Assembly: GCA_964491515.1 (NCBI GenBank)
Contig: CAZBGQ010000015.1
Location: 1 to 38,808, forward strand
Reading direction: 5' to 3'
Length of the DNA stretch: 38,808 nucleotides
Source of the DNA: CAZBGQ01 sp964491515
Lineage (GTDB): Bacteria; Patescibacteriota; Gracilibacteria; UBA1369; UBA12473
The position numbers and the translations under genes are program-made. Shown piece by piece: positions 31,177 to 38,808 of the stretch. Position 1 is the stretch's first letter; each line of letters opens with the position of its first letter. The notes beneath the pieces were generated by a model that saw nothing but the letters and a program-made list of their open reading frames with translations, was not told where the DNA came from and made no database searches.

Positions 31177-31944
31177 CTAAAGCAGCAACAATCCATACAT
31201 AATTGCTATTCCCACTATGAATGCTCCAAATTGTTGGATCAAATCTTTGAATCTCTGGTTTTTGTGGAATAGTTCTGGGATTAAGTTGGAACCTGCGGTA
31301 TACACGAAAGCTCCTGCCGCAAAAGGCACAATGGTTGCAATAAATACTTCAGACTTTCCGCCAAGTACAAGCCCAATTATAGCCCCAGCAATAGCCAGCG
31401 TGGAGGAAAGGAAATTTAAAAATAATGCCTTCTTTCTCGATAAACCCGAATAAATCAATACCCCAAAATCTGCGATTTCCTGAGGCGCTTCATGTATAAC
31501 AACCGCTATTGTTGTTGCTATGCCGATAGGAGGGCTAACCAGATAACTTCCCGCAATAAGTAATCCATCCAGAAAATTGTGAATTCCATCTCCTAGCAAA
31601 TTCAAATAGATAATTGCCGGTTTACTACCAGGTTCTTTCATGTGGAGTGGAGTCGAGTGGTTATGACAATGGCTCCAATGAATGAGCTTATTCAAAAGAA
31701 AGAAAACAACAATCCCGCCTAGTATTAAAAGTGAAATTTTGAGGCTAAAAGAGCCTGCTTCCTCCACCGCCTCTGGAATGAGATGCAGGAAAGCACCGCC
31801 AAACAATGTTCCGGCAGAAAGACTCATTAGAGTAAGGAGCAAATGGTCAACTTTTTTCCTACTAAAGAATAATGTTATAATCCCCACAAGGGATACTATT
31901 GAAACTATAATGACGCTAATGATCGTGTAAATAAGTGTCTCCAT
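31177..31944 (-). CDS. ZIP-family divalent metal transporter
   Basis: A 255-residue ZIP protein moving Zn2+, Fe2+ or Mn2+ into the cytoplasm. About eight membrane helices; the metal-site motifs are DGIHNFLDG in helix IV and VIHEAPQEIADFG in helix V, with a His-rich cytoplasmic loop (HWSHCHNHSTPLH, about 90-101) between helices III and IV. It is transcribed away from the Fur-family gene across a 51-bp gap carrying a perfect Fur-type operator, so it is very probably repressed by that regulator when metal is plentiful. Confidence 0.93.
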   Translation of the reverse strand: METLIYTIISVIIVSIVSLVGIITLFFSRKKVDHLLLTLMSLSAGTLFGGAFLHLIPEAVEEAGSFSLKISLLILGGIVVFFLLNKLIHWSHCHNHSTPLHMKEPGSKPAIIYLNLLGDGIHNFLDGLLIAGSYLVSPPIGIATTIAVVIHEAPQEIADFGVLIYSGLSRKKALFLNFLSSTLAIAGAIIGLVLGGKSEVFIATIVPFAAGAFVYTAGSNLIPELFHKNQRFKDLIQQFGAFIVGIAIMYGLLLL

Positions 31945-31961
31945 TGTGCCAAGTGCTTAAA

Positions 31962-31976
31962 TGATAATGATTATCA
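31962..31976. promoter_or_regulatory. Fur-family operator (perfect 7-1-7 palindrome)
   Basis: TGATAAT-G-ATTATCA, the canonical 7-1-7 box recognised by Bacillus Fur-type regulators. It sits in the ZIP/fur divergent promoter region; a TATAAT (31978-31983) for the fur-like gene starts one base after it, so bound repressor would block both promoters. Confidence 0.88.
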
Positions 31977-31995
31977 ATATAATTAACACGTCCAA

Positions 31996-32391
31996 ATGGC
32001 TGGGTCAAGAACAACTAACCAACGCAAGCTTCTAGAAGAGGAGGTGAAGCATTTCCAATCCTTTTTCGATGCCGACAAACTATATCGACAAGTATCTAAA
32101 AAAAACGAAAAGATTGGAATTGCAACTGTTTATCGGTTTTTGAAAAGTTACGCAGAAGAAGGAAAAATCCACTCCTATTCCTGCAATGGAAAAACCACCT
32201 ATTCTTCAAATAAAAAAAACCACTGCCATTTTACTTGTGGGAAATGTAAAAATGTAAAGCATATTCGTTTGAAGAAATTAGATTTTATCCAGAAAGAAGT
32301 AAAAGGCGATATCTGCCATTTCCAAATTAGTATTACGGGCATTTGTGACCAATGTAGAAACAGTGAAAGTAAGGAAGAAGTTTCTACTTAG
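31996..32391 (+). CDS. Fur-family metalloregulator
   Basis: A 131-residue Fur/Zur-type repressor. N-terminal winged helix with recognition helix IGIATVYRFLKSYAEEGKI (about 40-58); dimerisation domain with NHCHFTCGKCKNVKHI (His and Cys sensing/structural residues) and a second pair CDQC near residue 119, the usual structural zinc site. Divergent from the ZIP gene and overlapped by its own operator, so autoregulated. Zinc is the likeliest signal given the ZIP partner, but the 7-1-7 box is also the Fur (iron) consensus, so Zur versus Fur is left open. Confidence 0.9.
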   Translation: MAGSRTTNQRKLLEEEVKHFQSFFDADKLYRQVSKKNEKIGIATVYRFLKSYAEEGKIHSYSCNGKTTYSSNKKNHCHFTCGKCKNVKHIRLKKLDFIQKEVKGDICHFQISITGICDQCRNSESKEEVST

Positions 32392-32501
32392 AGGTGGATA
32401 TTAATCTATTTAGCTCATTTAATGCTTCTTTGGGGAATGTTTTCTTCAAAGCAGCTTTTGCTCTGTAAAGGTAATTTCCCCATAGGGAAGGCAATAACCC
32501 C

Positions 32502-32529
32502 TTGACAATAACTGGAAAAATGATAGAGT
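32502..32529 (+). promoter_or_regulatory. Promoter of the 32591 gene
   Basis: TTGACA (32502-32507), 16-bp spacer, TAGAGT (32524-32529). Predicted start about 32536, downstream of the alternative GTG at 32528, which supports the ATG at 32591. Confidence 0.6.
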
Positions 32530-32590
32530 GCGATCTTGGATTCATTTTTTGAAACTTCCAAGAAAACTAAACAAATTTAACAACACATTT

Positions 32591-33688
32591 ATGGGCTTAG
32601 GTACTAACGATCCCCTTGATGTCGTCCCGGAAGATTTCTGGGGGAATATCAGAGCAAATTTAGTAAGCTTAGAAAGAGTGCATGGCGAGAATGTACACTT
32701 TCAGAGATTAAAAAGATTTATAGAAGGGGGTGAAAAGTGCCCGCTGATGACAAGCGGATATCCTTGCCTACTCGAGGTTGATGGCGTTGAATTATCCATC
32801 CTCAGAGGAGAGGAGGCTTCATCGATCAGACAAAAAATTGCTAACTTCGTTGCTGAATTAATGCTAAAAATGCCCGCCATGCCTAATCATCCGCGGCAGG
32901 CCGAGTCTCAACAAGAAAGAACTCCTAGGGAGGAACCTGAAACACCGACTATAGAAGAGTTGTCCCACAAAAAGAGAGTGCTATATGACTTGATAATAAC
33001 TTCTTTCAACAGAAATGAATTGAGCAGAGCATTTCCACAGTACAAAAATGGATTACCAGGAGGTAATGCGAGTATATCAGCTATAATGCAGGCATTTGTA
33101 GGCATGGTTGTTACGTCAGGGGATATATATAAGTCATGGTTTTGGACTGTTCTACTAGATGCGAGACCCGCAAAAAGAGCAGAGATAGAATCTGTTATGA
33201 GGCTTTTTGGTGTATCATCTCTATCATCAACTCCAACCCCTACTTGGCAGCCTGCTCCTCGAGGTCGAAGAAGGGCACCCGCCCCTGTGCGTCCTCCAGT
33301 AGTCCCGGCTCCAGTAGCCCCTCGGATTCAATCATGTAGCCCTCCTCCTGTACCCAGGCCGGTTATACCCCCAATTCTGTCAGGATATGGAGAGACTGAG
33401 TCTGAAAGGGAAGCTCGTCTAAGGCCAGAGTTAATTGAATTAATAAGGATATATCCAGTACAAGAGCTTATTGAGCATTTCAATTTAGAGTCAAGAATCC
33501 CAGGAAGTGACCCTGTTAGAATAAAAATAGAGAAGTTAGCCGACCTATTGATTGAAGACTGTCTTGTCTACCAACCAGATTTCCGGGAGAAATTCGTAGC
33601 TTTTGCTGCAGCTCGGGGAGTTAAGGTAAGTGGCCAAGGAGATATTCGTCGCCTAATGAATAAATTTAGTCCAAAAAGGTTGGGCTAA
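32591..33688 (+). CDS. Unrecognised soluble protein with Pro/Arg-rich linker
   Basis: 365 residues. A helical N-terminal part (about 1-115, WGNIRANLVSLERVHGENVHF), a second helical block (about 130-215), a low-complexity Pro/Ala/Arg linker (about 216-275, RGRRRAPAPVRPP and repeats of PVxPAP), then a C-terminal helical domain (about 280-365) ending in a basic tail. No signal peptide or family recognised. ATG 32591 is chosen from promoter position. It overlaps the convergent nitroreductase gene by 23 bp. Confidence 0.7.
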   Translation: MGLGTNDPLDVVPEDFWGNIRANLVSLERVHGENVHFQRLKRFIEGGEKCPLMTSGYPCLLEVDGVELSILRGEEASSIRQKIANFVAELMLKMPAMPNHPRQAESQQERTPREEPETPTIEELSHKKRVLYDLIITSFNRNELSRAFPQYKNGLPGGNASISAIMQAFVGMVVTSGDIYKSWFWTVLLDARPAKRAEIESVMRLFGVSSLSSTPTPTWQPAPRGRRRAPAPVRPPVVPAPVAPRIQSCSPPPVPRPVIPPILSGYGETESEREARLRPELIELIRIYPVQELIEHFNLESRIPGSDPVRIKIEKLADLLIEDCLVYQPDFREKFVAFAAARGVKVSGQGDIRRLMNKFSPKRLG

Positions 33689-34289
33689 ACAAATCTTCCT
33701 TAGAAAATCGCACTTTGGCTCGCTTCGAATCGTGGGCTCGTTTTCCTATTGCCAATAAAACCACCGACTTCATTGAGGCAGGGAGTTCAAGGTGTTCATC
33801 AAATGTATCCGGTTTAAATCCTTCCATGGGGGCTGAATCCAATTCCAGCTCAGCACACGCAGCCATGGCAAAACCCAGTGCAATATAGGTCTGTCGATCT
33901 GCCCATGACTTCAGTGCTTCTGGTGATTTAGCGGAGACAGTCTGTCTCATAATATTTGCATACCCTTGGAGTTTTTCAGCCTTTTCTTTATCTCCATTAC
34001 TGGCCAGCTCTACATATTGATCAATGCGTTCCAGCGCATCCGTTCTTGTACAAAAAACAAGTAAATGAGAGGCATCAATAATAGCGGGCTGATTGAATCC
34101 ATGTTCAAGCAATTTTGATCGTAGCTCTTTATTTTTAATCACAACTACATGATAGGGCTGTAATCCATATGAGCTCGGAGTCATTTGAATTGCGTCTAGG
34201 ATCTGATTCAAATTTTCATCCGAAACAGTAAAGTCAGGGTCAAAGTCATTTGTCGCAAACCGCCAGTTTAGTTGAGAAAGAAAATTCAT
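33666..34289 (-). CDS. Nitroreductase-family NAD(P)H flavin oxidoreductase
   Basis: A 207-residue FMN enzyme of the NfsB type. Starting at ATG 34289: FLSQLNWRFATNDFDPD, LDAIQMTPSSYGLQPYHVVVI (FMN-binding start), LLVFCTRTD, DRQTYIALGFAMAACAELELD and MEGFKP near the C-terminal third, and VVLLAIGKRAHDS. It would reduce quinones or nitro compounds with NAD(P)H; the physiological substrate is unknown. An upstream in-frame ATG at 34325 adds 12 residues and is less like the family. Convergent overlap with the 32591 gene; divergent from the SLH gene. Confidence 0.9.
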   Translation of the reverse strand: MNFLSQLNWRFATNDFDPDFTVSDENLNQILDAIQMTPSSYGLQPYHVVVIKNKELRSKLLEHGFNQPAIIDASHLLVFCTRTDALERIDQYVELASNGDKEKAEKLQGYANIMRQTVSAKSPEALKSWADRQTYIALGFAMAACAELELDSAPMEGFKPDTFDEHLELPASMKSVVLLAIGKRAHDSKRAKVRFSKEDLFSPTFLD

Positions 34290-34345
34290 ATAGAGAGAAT
34301 ACCCTTGAATCTGGTATTCTTCCATTACAATTTAATCTCATTCCA

Positions 34346-35881
34346 ATGAACCATTTCAAATCATTCATCGCGGCCGTTGTCACGACCGCTCTACTCAGTT
34401 TATCTATTCCACTATCTTTTGCAGTGGTCACCATGGCAGAAGTAGATTTTGTCGTCCGTGGTGCGGACAGTATTGGGGTCAAAGACGCTGAAGTTTATGT
34501 TTACGTTTACAACGAAACTGACAGTGCCTATGAACAGTACAGCGGTCCTCATATCACTTTTGACGGGGCCGGTCGTGTGAATAATGTTGAGGTTCCAGTT
34601 GGGTCCAGATTTTTCGGCATTGCATATGATTTAGATGACAACATCTATGCCGATTCTAATTACAGCTATGAAAATATTTGGATTGCGACCGACGAAGATC
34701 ACATACAAAACGCCGAAACTGGAAGCAATCGCTTAGCCTATGTTCATATGTATCCTGGTCTCTTTGAAGCCATTGAACCAACATTTGAAGAAGACTCTGA
34801 ACCTGCTCCGACACCCGATCCAGTAGACGATACCACTACAGATCCTGTTGCGGATACGACAGGGGAGGCTGATCCGGTTCCAGTTCTCATTGATTCTGAA
34901 TTTGAAACTGAGGTAACGGAGGCCCCTTCTCTTGAAGTCGAAATTACCGTGTACAACGACGAGCGTGACCCCATTGAGGGGGCGCAGGTTTATGTTTATG
35001 TGACAGATTTTGGAATTTATTCTCAGGATCTTACTGGGGGAGCTGGTCGCACCGATGAAATAATGGTGCCAGTTGGTTATCCATTCTATGCTATTGCGTA
35101 CGACACGGACGGAGCCACGTATGGCGGAACGTATGATTTTTATTATGATCGAGAAAATTATTGGACAGCCAGTACAAGTGACACAGGAGAGTTGATCGAA
35201 AATGTTTCTACCGGTCTCACTCGTATTCCTTATCTTCACTTATTTCCACAAGAGATGATTCCTGCAGGACACAGTACGGATGGAGATGAAGAGAGCACGT
35301 TTGATCCGGAAACTTATGAATGTGCTGATTTTCCGGATGCCATTTATTCTACGATCAGCCCCGAAGAATGTGCAGCCATTGAGTACGTACATGACGCTGG
35401 TATTTTTTCTGGGACTGATGCAGGTTATCTAGAATGGGATCGTCCTATCAATCGTGCTGAAGTAACTAAGGTAATGGTGGAAGCATTTGATGTGTCAGAA
35501 GCCATCGATTTCGAACTGTTACGCTTGTTTCCCGATGTGCCTTTAACCGGTCCATGGTATAGCGACTACGTTTACCGTGCGCGTCAAAATGAGATTGTAG
35601 ATGGATATTTGGATGGATATTTCCGACCAGAAAACACTATCAATCGTGTTGAACTTTTACGTATTTTCATTGAAGCGTCAGGTGTGGATTACAGTGCCAC
35701 TCCCACAGCTTACACATTTTGGCATGACATCACGGTGGATTCTCCGCCGCAGTGGTTTATGGGTTACGCCAACTATGCTTTCTTCAACGATTTGCTGAAT
35801 AACGATGGAAATCTAAATCCAGCAGAGCCTATGACAAGAATGGACGTGATTCGATTATTGTATCGCGCCAGTGTATCGTAA
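34346..35881 (+). CDS. Secreted surface protein: two Ig-like repeats plus SLH array
   Basis: 511 residues from ATG 34346. Signal peptide about 1-27. Two homologous domains (about 34-142 and 178-290) share AEVYVYV/AQVYVYV, a GxGR turn, VPVG-x-x-F-x-x-IAYD, ENYW/ENIW and a closing RxxYxHxFP-type strand, resembling carboxypeptidase-regulatory-like Ig folds. A Pro/Asp/Thr-rich acidic linker joins them. Three SLH repeats fill about 310-511 (NRAEVTKVMVEAF; FPDVPLTGPWYSDYVYRARQ with GYLDGYFRPENTINRVELLR; the last less canonical). Likely displayed on the cell wall like the protease at 26602. Only 5 bp precede mutY, so they may be cotranscribed. Confidence 0.85.
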   Translation: MNHFKSFIAAVVTTALLSLSIPLSFAVVTMAEVDFVVRGADSIGVKDAEVYVYVYNETDSAYEQYSGPHITFDGAGRVNNVEVPVGSRFFGIAYDLDDNIYADSNYSYENIWIATDEDHIQNAETGSNRLAYVHMYPGLFEAIEPTFEEDSEPAPTPDPVDDTTTDPVADTTGEADPVPVLIDSEFETEVTEAPSLEVEITVYNDERDPIEGAQVYVYVTDFGIYSQDLTGGAGRTDEIMVPVGYPFYAIAYDTDGATYGGTYDFYYDRENYWTASTSDTGELIENVSTGLTRIPYLHLFPQEMIPAGHSTDGDEESTFDPETYECADFPDAIYSTISPEECAAIEYVHDAGIFSGTDAGYLEWDRPINRAEVTKVMVEAFDVSEAIDFELLRLFPDVPLTGPWYSDYVYRARQNEIVDGYLDGYFRPENTINRVELLRIFIEASGVDYSATPTAYTFWHDITVDSPPQWFMGYANYAFFNDLLNNDGNLNPAEPMTRMDVIRLLYRASVS

Positions 35882-35886
35882 GAAGG

Positions 35887-36966
35887 ATGAAACTTCCCAT
35901 GATCCAAGATCAACTCCTTACCTGGTTTTCAGAAAACCAGCGTGATTTGCCTTGGAGACGTACATACGATCCTTACCAAGTCTGGATTTCTGAAATAATG
36001 CTTCAGCAAACACAGGTTAAGACTGTGTTGCCCTATTTTGATCGATGGATGGAAAAGCTGCCCACTATTCGTAACGTAGCAGAGGCAGAGGAAGACACTA
36101 TTTTGAAACTGTGGGAGGGATTGGGATACTATTCTCGTGCACGAAACATCCAAAAAGCCGCTCGTGCAATTATAGAAGAACATGGAGGTAATTTCCCAGA
36201 TGACTATGAGAAGATTCGAGCACTCCCAGGAATTGGGCCCTACACAGCGGGTGCTATTAGTAGTATTGCTTTTAATCAAGATCGGCCGATTGTGGACGGT
36301 AATATCATTCGATTGATCGCTCGATTGCTGAATTATCGTGATAATACTCGTACCAATGTGAGGCCATTTTGGGAATGGGCAGAAAAATTGATTCCAAAAG
36401 GGGAGGCTCGCAACTTTAATCAGGCCATGATGGAGTTTGGAGCACTCGTATGCACACCTCAGTCCCCAAACTGTGGGACATGTCCACTTCAGTCGAGTTG
36501 TGGGGCAGACAAGGCTAACACGGTAAACGATATTCCTAATCGTGGTCCAAAACAGAAGAGAATACCTATCCAAGTGGCGATTGCTGTAATCACCGATTCG
36601 CAGATTGCGAACAAATTTTTTATACAGAAAAGGCGACACGGTGGATTGATGGGCGGTTTGTGGGAGTTTCCTGGGGGGAAGTGTAAAGAGGGAGAAGATC
36701 CTAAGCAGGCGCTCAAGCGTGAAATTAAGGAGGAACTTGGGGTCACACTCAAAAGAATAAAGTCCATCAAAAGAATCAAGCATGCCTATACTAAATTTAT
36801 CGTGGATTTACACTGTTTTCAGGCAGAACTGGATAAAGGATCTATAAATCCTACGGCGGCCATTGATCATGAGTGGGTGACATTGGCTGAGCTTACAAAT
36901 TTCCCCTTTCCAGCTGCAAATGTGAAGCTAATTAAGTATTTCATAAAAACCAATAACCATGGGTAG
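35887..36966 (+). CDS. mutY: A/G-specific adenine glycosylase with Nudix domain
   Basis: Removes adenine mispaired with 8-oxoguanine. Helix-hairpin-helix glycosylase domain: catalytic E36 in SEIMLQQTQVKT, LPGIGPYTAGAI hairpin, D137 in VDGNIIRL. The 4Fe-4S ligands are C189-x6-C196-x2-C199-x5-C205. The C-terminal domain recognises 8-oxoG and here retains a complete Nudix box (GGKCKEGEDPKQALKREIKEELG), whereas some MutY proteins have a degenerate one. Length 359 is typical. ATG 35899 (MIQDQLLTW) is an alternative start, 12 nt after AAGAAGG. The next gene overlaps its stop by 8 bp. Confidence 0.96.
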   Translation: MKLPMIQDQLLTWFSENQRDLPWRRTYDPYQVWISEIMLQQTQVKTVLPYFDRWMEKLPTIRNVAEAEEDTILKLWEGLGYYSRARNIQKAARAIIEEHGGNFPDDYEKIRALPGIGPYTAGAISSIAFNQDRPIVDGNIIRLIARLLNYRDNTRTNVRPFWEWAEKLIPKGEARNFNQAMMEFGALVCTPQSPNCGTCPLQSSCGADKANTVNDIPNRGPKQKRIPIQVAIAVITDSQIANKFFIQKRRHGGLMGGLWEFPGGKCKEGEDPKQALKREIKEELGVTLKRIKSIKRIKHAYTKFIVDLHCFQAELDKGSINPTAAIDHEWVTLAELTNFPFPAANVKLIKYFIKTNNHG

Positions 36967-37378
36967 GAACAGAATCGCGCAAGTTGAAGTAATTGTCTTC
37001 AAAATAGTTAGTGGAATTCCTATGTTTCTGATGATGAAACGAACTCCGGATAGAGGCGGATTTTGGCAGCCAGTAACGGGGGGAGTAGATGAAGGAGAGG
37101 TCCTTATTGATGCAGCTAAAAGAGAACTATTTGAAGAAACAAGCATAAGCAACACCATAAGAATGATTGAAGACATTCATTATTTTGAATTTGAATCAAT
37201 CGGCTTTGGATGGACAAAAGAGTATGTATTCGGTGTCGAAGTATCGAAAAATACAAAAGTAGAGCTCTCGGAAGAGCACTCTGAAATGAAATGGTCCACA
37301 CTGGAAGATTCGCTAGCCTTACTGAGGCATGACCACAATAAGGATGCCATCAAGAAGCTCTATGCCCTAATTGGGTGA
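36959..37378 (+). CDS. Nudix hydrolase, NudB-like (dihydroneopterin triphosphate)
   Basis: 139 residues with a full Nudix box: GGVDEGEVLIDAAKRELFEE followed by TSI. The lead-in GGFWQPVTGGVDEGE is very like NudB (FWQ-x-VTG), which removes pyrophosphate from dihydroneopterin triphosphate in folate synthesis. That assignment would fit the thyA-folA folate genes, but related enzymes clean oxidised nucleotides, which would fit the overlap with mutY. Start ATG 36959 lies inside the mutY end (ACCATGGGTAG), so translation is coupled. Ends in TGA and overlaps the convergent 37350 gene by 29 bp. Confidence 0.8.
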   Translation: MGRNRIAQVEVIVFKIVSGIPMFLMMKRTPDRGGFWQPVTGGVDEGEVLIDAAKRELFEETSISNTIRMIEDIHYFEFESIGFGWTKEYVFGVEVSKNTKVELSEEHSEMKWSTLEDSLALLRHDHNKDAIKKLYALIG

Positions 37379-38666
37379 TTCGTGTACTAAGTGCCTCATT
37401 TAGTCCATTAAATTGAAGCAAGACAAATTCAATGACCTCTAGTTTTAAAGTGCGTTCCTCTTGAGGCATTTCAATCTCTCCCTGAGCTAAAACATATATG
37501 AATAGTGTCGCTCGAAGAGCCTCGCTAAGGTAGTTAAGTAGCTCATCAGTTTGAGTCTCGTTTAATGTGACGGACATGTCGGTGGCACCTACCTGGCGTC
37601 GAAGTTTAGCTTCAAGCATTGTGGCAATTTCTGGGCCACTTCGTCCGCTTCGAATAAGTTTCCCCATCTCTCGAGAAATGCTTTGGCCGTCTTCCGTAAC
37701 TTCTCCTTCATGGCCCAAAATAGTATCAAAATAGGGGGCGATTTTAGGGGGAGTTTCCGCACCTGGTAAGCCCTCTACAAGTGATTCATTCTGAGCAGCG
37801 CGGATTGCCTCGCTAATAAGAGGAATAGCAAAGTGTTGCATGACCCTTCTTAGAGATAAAGACTGATTGAAAGCTGGGGCCACCGTTAACTGATGATTAA
37901 GCGTTCCTGATCGGAAAGCTCCGAGCTGATTTACCATTAACTGTGTTTGGGATAACATCCAGCGCAAAAGTTTTAACCTTTCAGGGGGACGCAACGGTTT
38001 CAATTGGTCCATAAAAGGTTCGAAGTGCGTCTCCACAAGTTCCGCATTTTCCCTATCTCTCATTTCATCACCATTGAATATTGTGAGTCCCATGGACGTG
38101 GCTAATGCTTCATAGTAATACTGCGTATTACGGGTGATATCTGAAGGAACTTGATCAAACGATCGATTGGTTACGTCTTCAGTTAGCCCAAATGGGTTAG
38201 CTTTTTGTAGGACTCTATGTGGATCAAAGCTTATGTGTCCTGGCCCCCATAATTCTAGGTCATTTATCTGTTCTCGTCGTTCAGCCATGGCATGGAAAAC
38301 TTGCATAGAATCAAGTGCCTGTTCCAAAAGCTGACGCATCATGAAGACATCCTGTTGACTTGTATTATTAGTCAGAGCACTTTCCAGGGCTTCAGCTCGC
38401 TGGATCTGTGCTCTAAGTGTGGACATAAGTTCACTAACCACCTGGATTGCCTGGTCCGGAGTTCTCGCATCCCTTATTTGGGCAATGATAACTTCGGGAT
38501 CAGTGGCACTTTCGAGGAGTGCTGTGGCTTCGGTCATGAAAGCATCTATTTCCCTTGACTGAGGGACAGCTCCAAGGCTCTCTCCTGGCTTAGGTATGCC
38601 GGGTCTTCGACGTCGTCGATGAGTACCTCCTCTCCGTCCATCAGGGCTATAGTTTCCAACTACCAT
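37350..38666 (-). CDS. Unrecognised large helical protein with basic N-terminus
   Basis: 438 residues, no signal peptide or membrane helix. The first 35 residues are strongly basic and likely disordered (GRRGGTHRRRRRPGIPKPGE), plausible for nucleic-acid binding. The rest is mostly alpha-helical, e.g. AIQVVSELMSTLRAQIQRAE, MMRQLLEQALDSMQVFHAMA, RLKLLRWMLSQTQLMVNQLG, with a final LKLEVIEFVLLQFNGLNEAL. No family recognised. Driven by a strong TTGACA promoter; overlaps the Nudix gene tail-to-tail by 29 bp. Confidence 0.7.
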   Translation of the reverse strand: MVVGNYSPDGRRGGTHRRRRRPGIPKPGESLGAVPQSREIDAFMTEATALLESATDPEVIIAQIRDARTPDQAIQVVSELMSTLRAQIQRAEALESALTNNTSQQDVFMMRQLLEQALDSMQVFHAMAERREQINDLELWGPGHISFDPHRVLQKANPFGLTEDVTNRSFDQVPSDITRNTQYYYEALATSMGLTIFNGDEMRDRENAELVETHFEPFMDQLKPLRPPERLKLLRWMLSQTQLMVNQLGAFRSGTLNHQLTVAPAFNQSLSLRRVMQHFAIPLISEAIRAAQNESLVEGLPGAETPPKIAPYFDTILGHEGEVTEDGQSISREMGKLIRSGRSGPEIATMLEAKLRRQVGATDMSVTLNETQTDELLNYLSEALRATLFIYVLAQGEIEMPQEERTLKLEVIEFVLLQFNGLNEALSTRITQLGHRAS

Positions 38667-38696
38667 AGTTCAAATTGTTAGTTAATTTACATAACA

Positions 38697-38725
38697 ACAT
38701 TAACCTATTTTGCGAGTTTTGTCAA
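38697..38725 (-). promoter_or_regulatory. Strong promoter of the 37350-38666 gene
   Basis: Minus strand TTGACA (38725-38720), 17-bp spacer, TAATGT (38702-38697). Predicted start about 38690, 24 nt before the ATG. The remaining 38726-38808 shows nothing recognisable. Confidence 0.7.
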
Positions 38726-38808
38726 TATGCGAGAAGGATTTAGACTTTTAACATTTGTTAAGGTTGCAGCAATTAATGTCACCTTTTTGGTATAAATAGA
38801 TTAAGTTA

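Noticed and set aside
1..38808. CRISPR array, rRNA genes or insertion sequences with transposase
   Set aside because: No regularly spaced repeats, rRNA segments or transposase frames were seen anywhere in the window.

Overview
The window looks like chromosome from a Patescibacteria/CPR-type bacterium, most likely near Peregrinibacteria (inference from gene style only; no database search was possible). Supporting signs are compact housekeeping genes, a short LeuRS, many unrecognised proteins, two S-layer-homology (SLH) proteins, a large cysteine-ladder protein of a type I associate with CPR genomes, and few clear Shine-Dalgarno sequences. TGA ends folA, rsmI and the Nudix gene, so standard bacterial code 11 applies, not the TGA=Gly code of the related Gracilibacteria.

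Region 1 (1-19773) is mostly core genome. It holds tRNA-Gly(TCC), a thyA-folA-LCP run (dTMP and folate metabolism, then an envelope ligase-like protein), rnhA facing trxA, a 1117-residue secreted PGRP amidase/SpoIID fusion, tsaB, a GC-rich lipoprotein that looks acquired, rsmI, leuS, a few unrecognised small and large proteins, a cyclic-nucleotide-binding protein, a CorA-type transporter, and the classic rpsO-pnp pair ending in a strong intrinsic terminator.

Region 2 (19776-about 30048) is accessory. A promoter reads through a broken tRNA-Gly copy, a small GIY-YIG nuclease and an intact tRNA-Gly(GCC). The two tRNA copies lie in a 347-bp-offset direct repeat. A large serine recombinase ends inside the 3' end of the intact tRNA. 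Behind it come a structured intergenic region, a prim-pol/helicase replication protein, small DNA-binding-like and terminase-small-subunit-like proteins, small membrane proteins, a secreted subtilisin with SLH repeats whose third SLH is cut off by an in-frame TGA, and a membrane-tethered winged-helix protein. This is best read as an integrated mobile or replicative element. A second copy of the tRNA 3' decamer at 30039-30048 is a candidate far boundary.

Region 3 (30049-38808) returns to host-like genes: the cysteine-ladder protein, a ZIP metal transporter divergent from a Fur-family regulator across a perfect 7-1-7 Fur-type operator, a nitroreductase, a second SLH surface protein, mutY coupled to a NudB-like Nudix hydrolase, and two unrecognised soluble proteins with strong TTGACA promoters.

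Four genes (rnhA, the amidase/SpoIID fusion, rsmI, corA) have a -10 box ending only 6-7 nt before the ATG, which suggests leaderless transcripts. Several convergent pairs overlap at their 3' ends by 4-29 bp.
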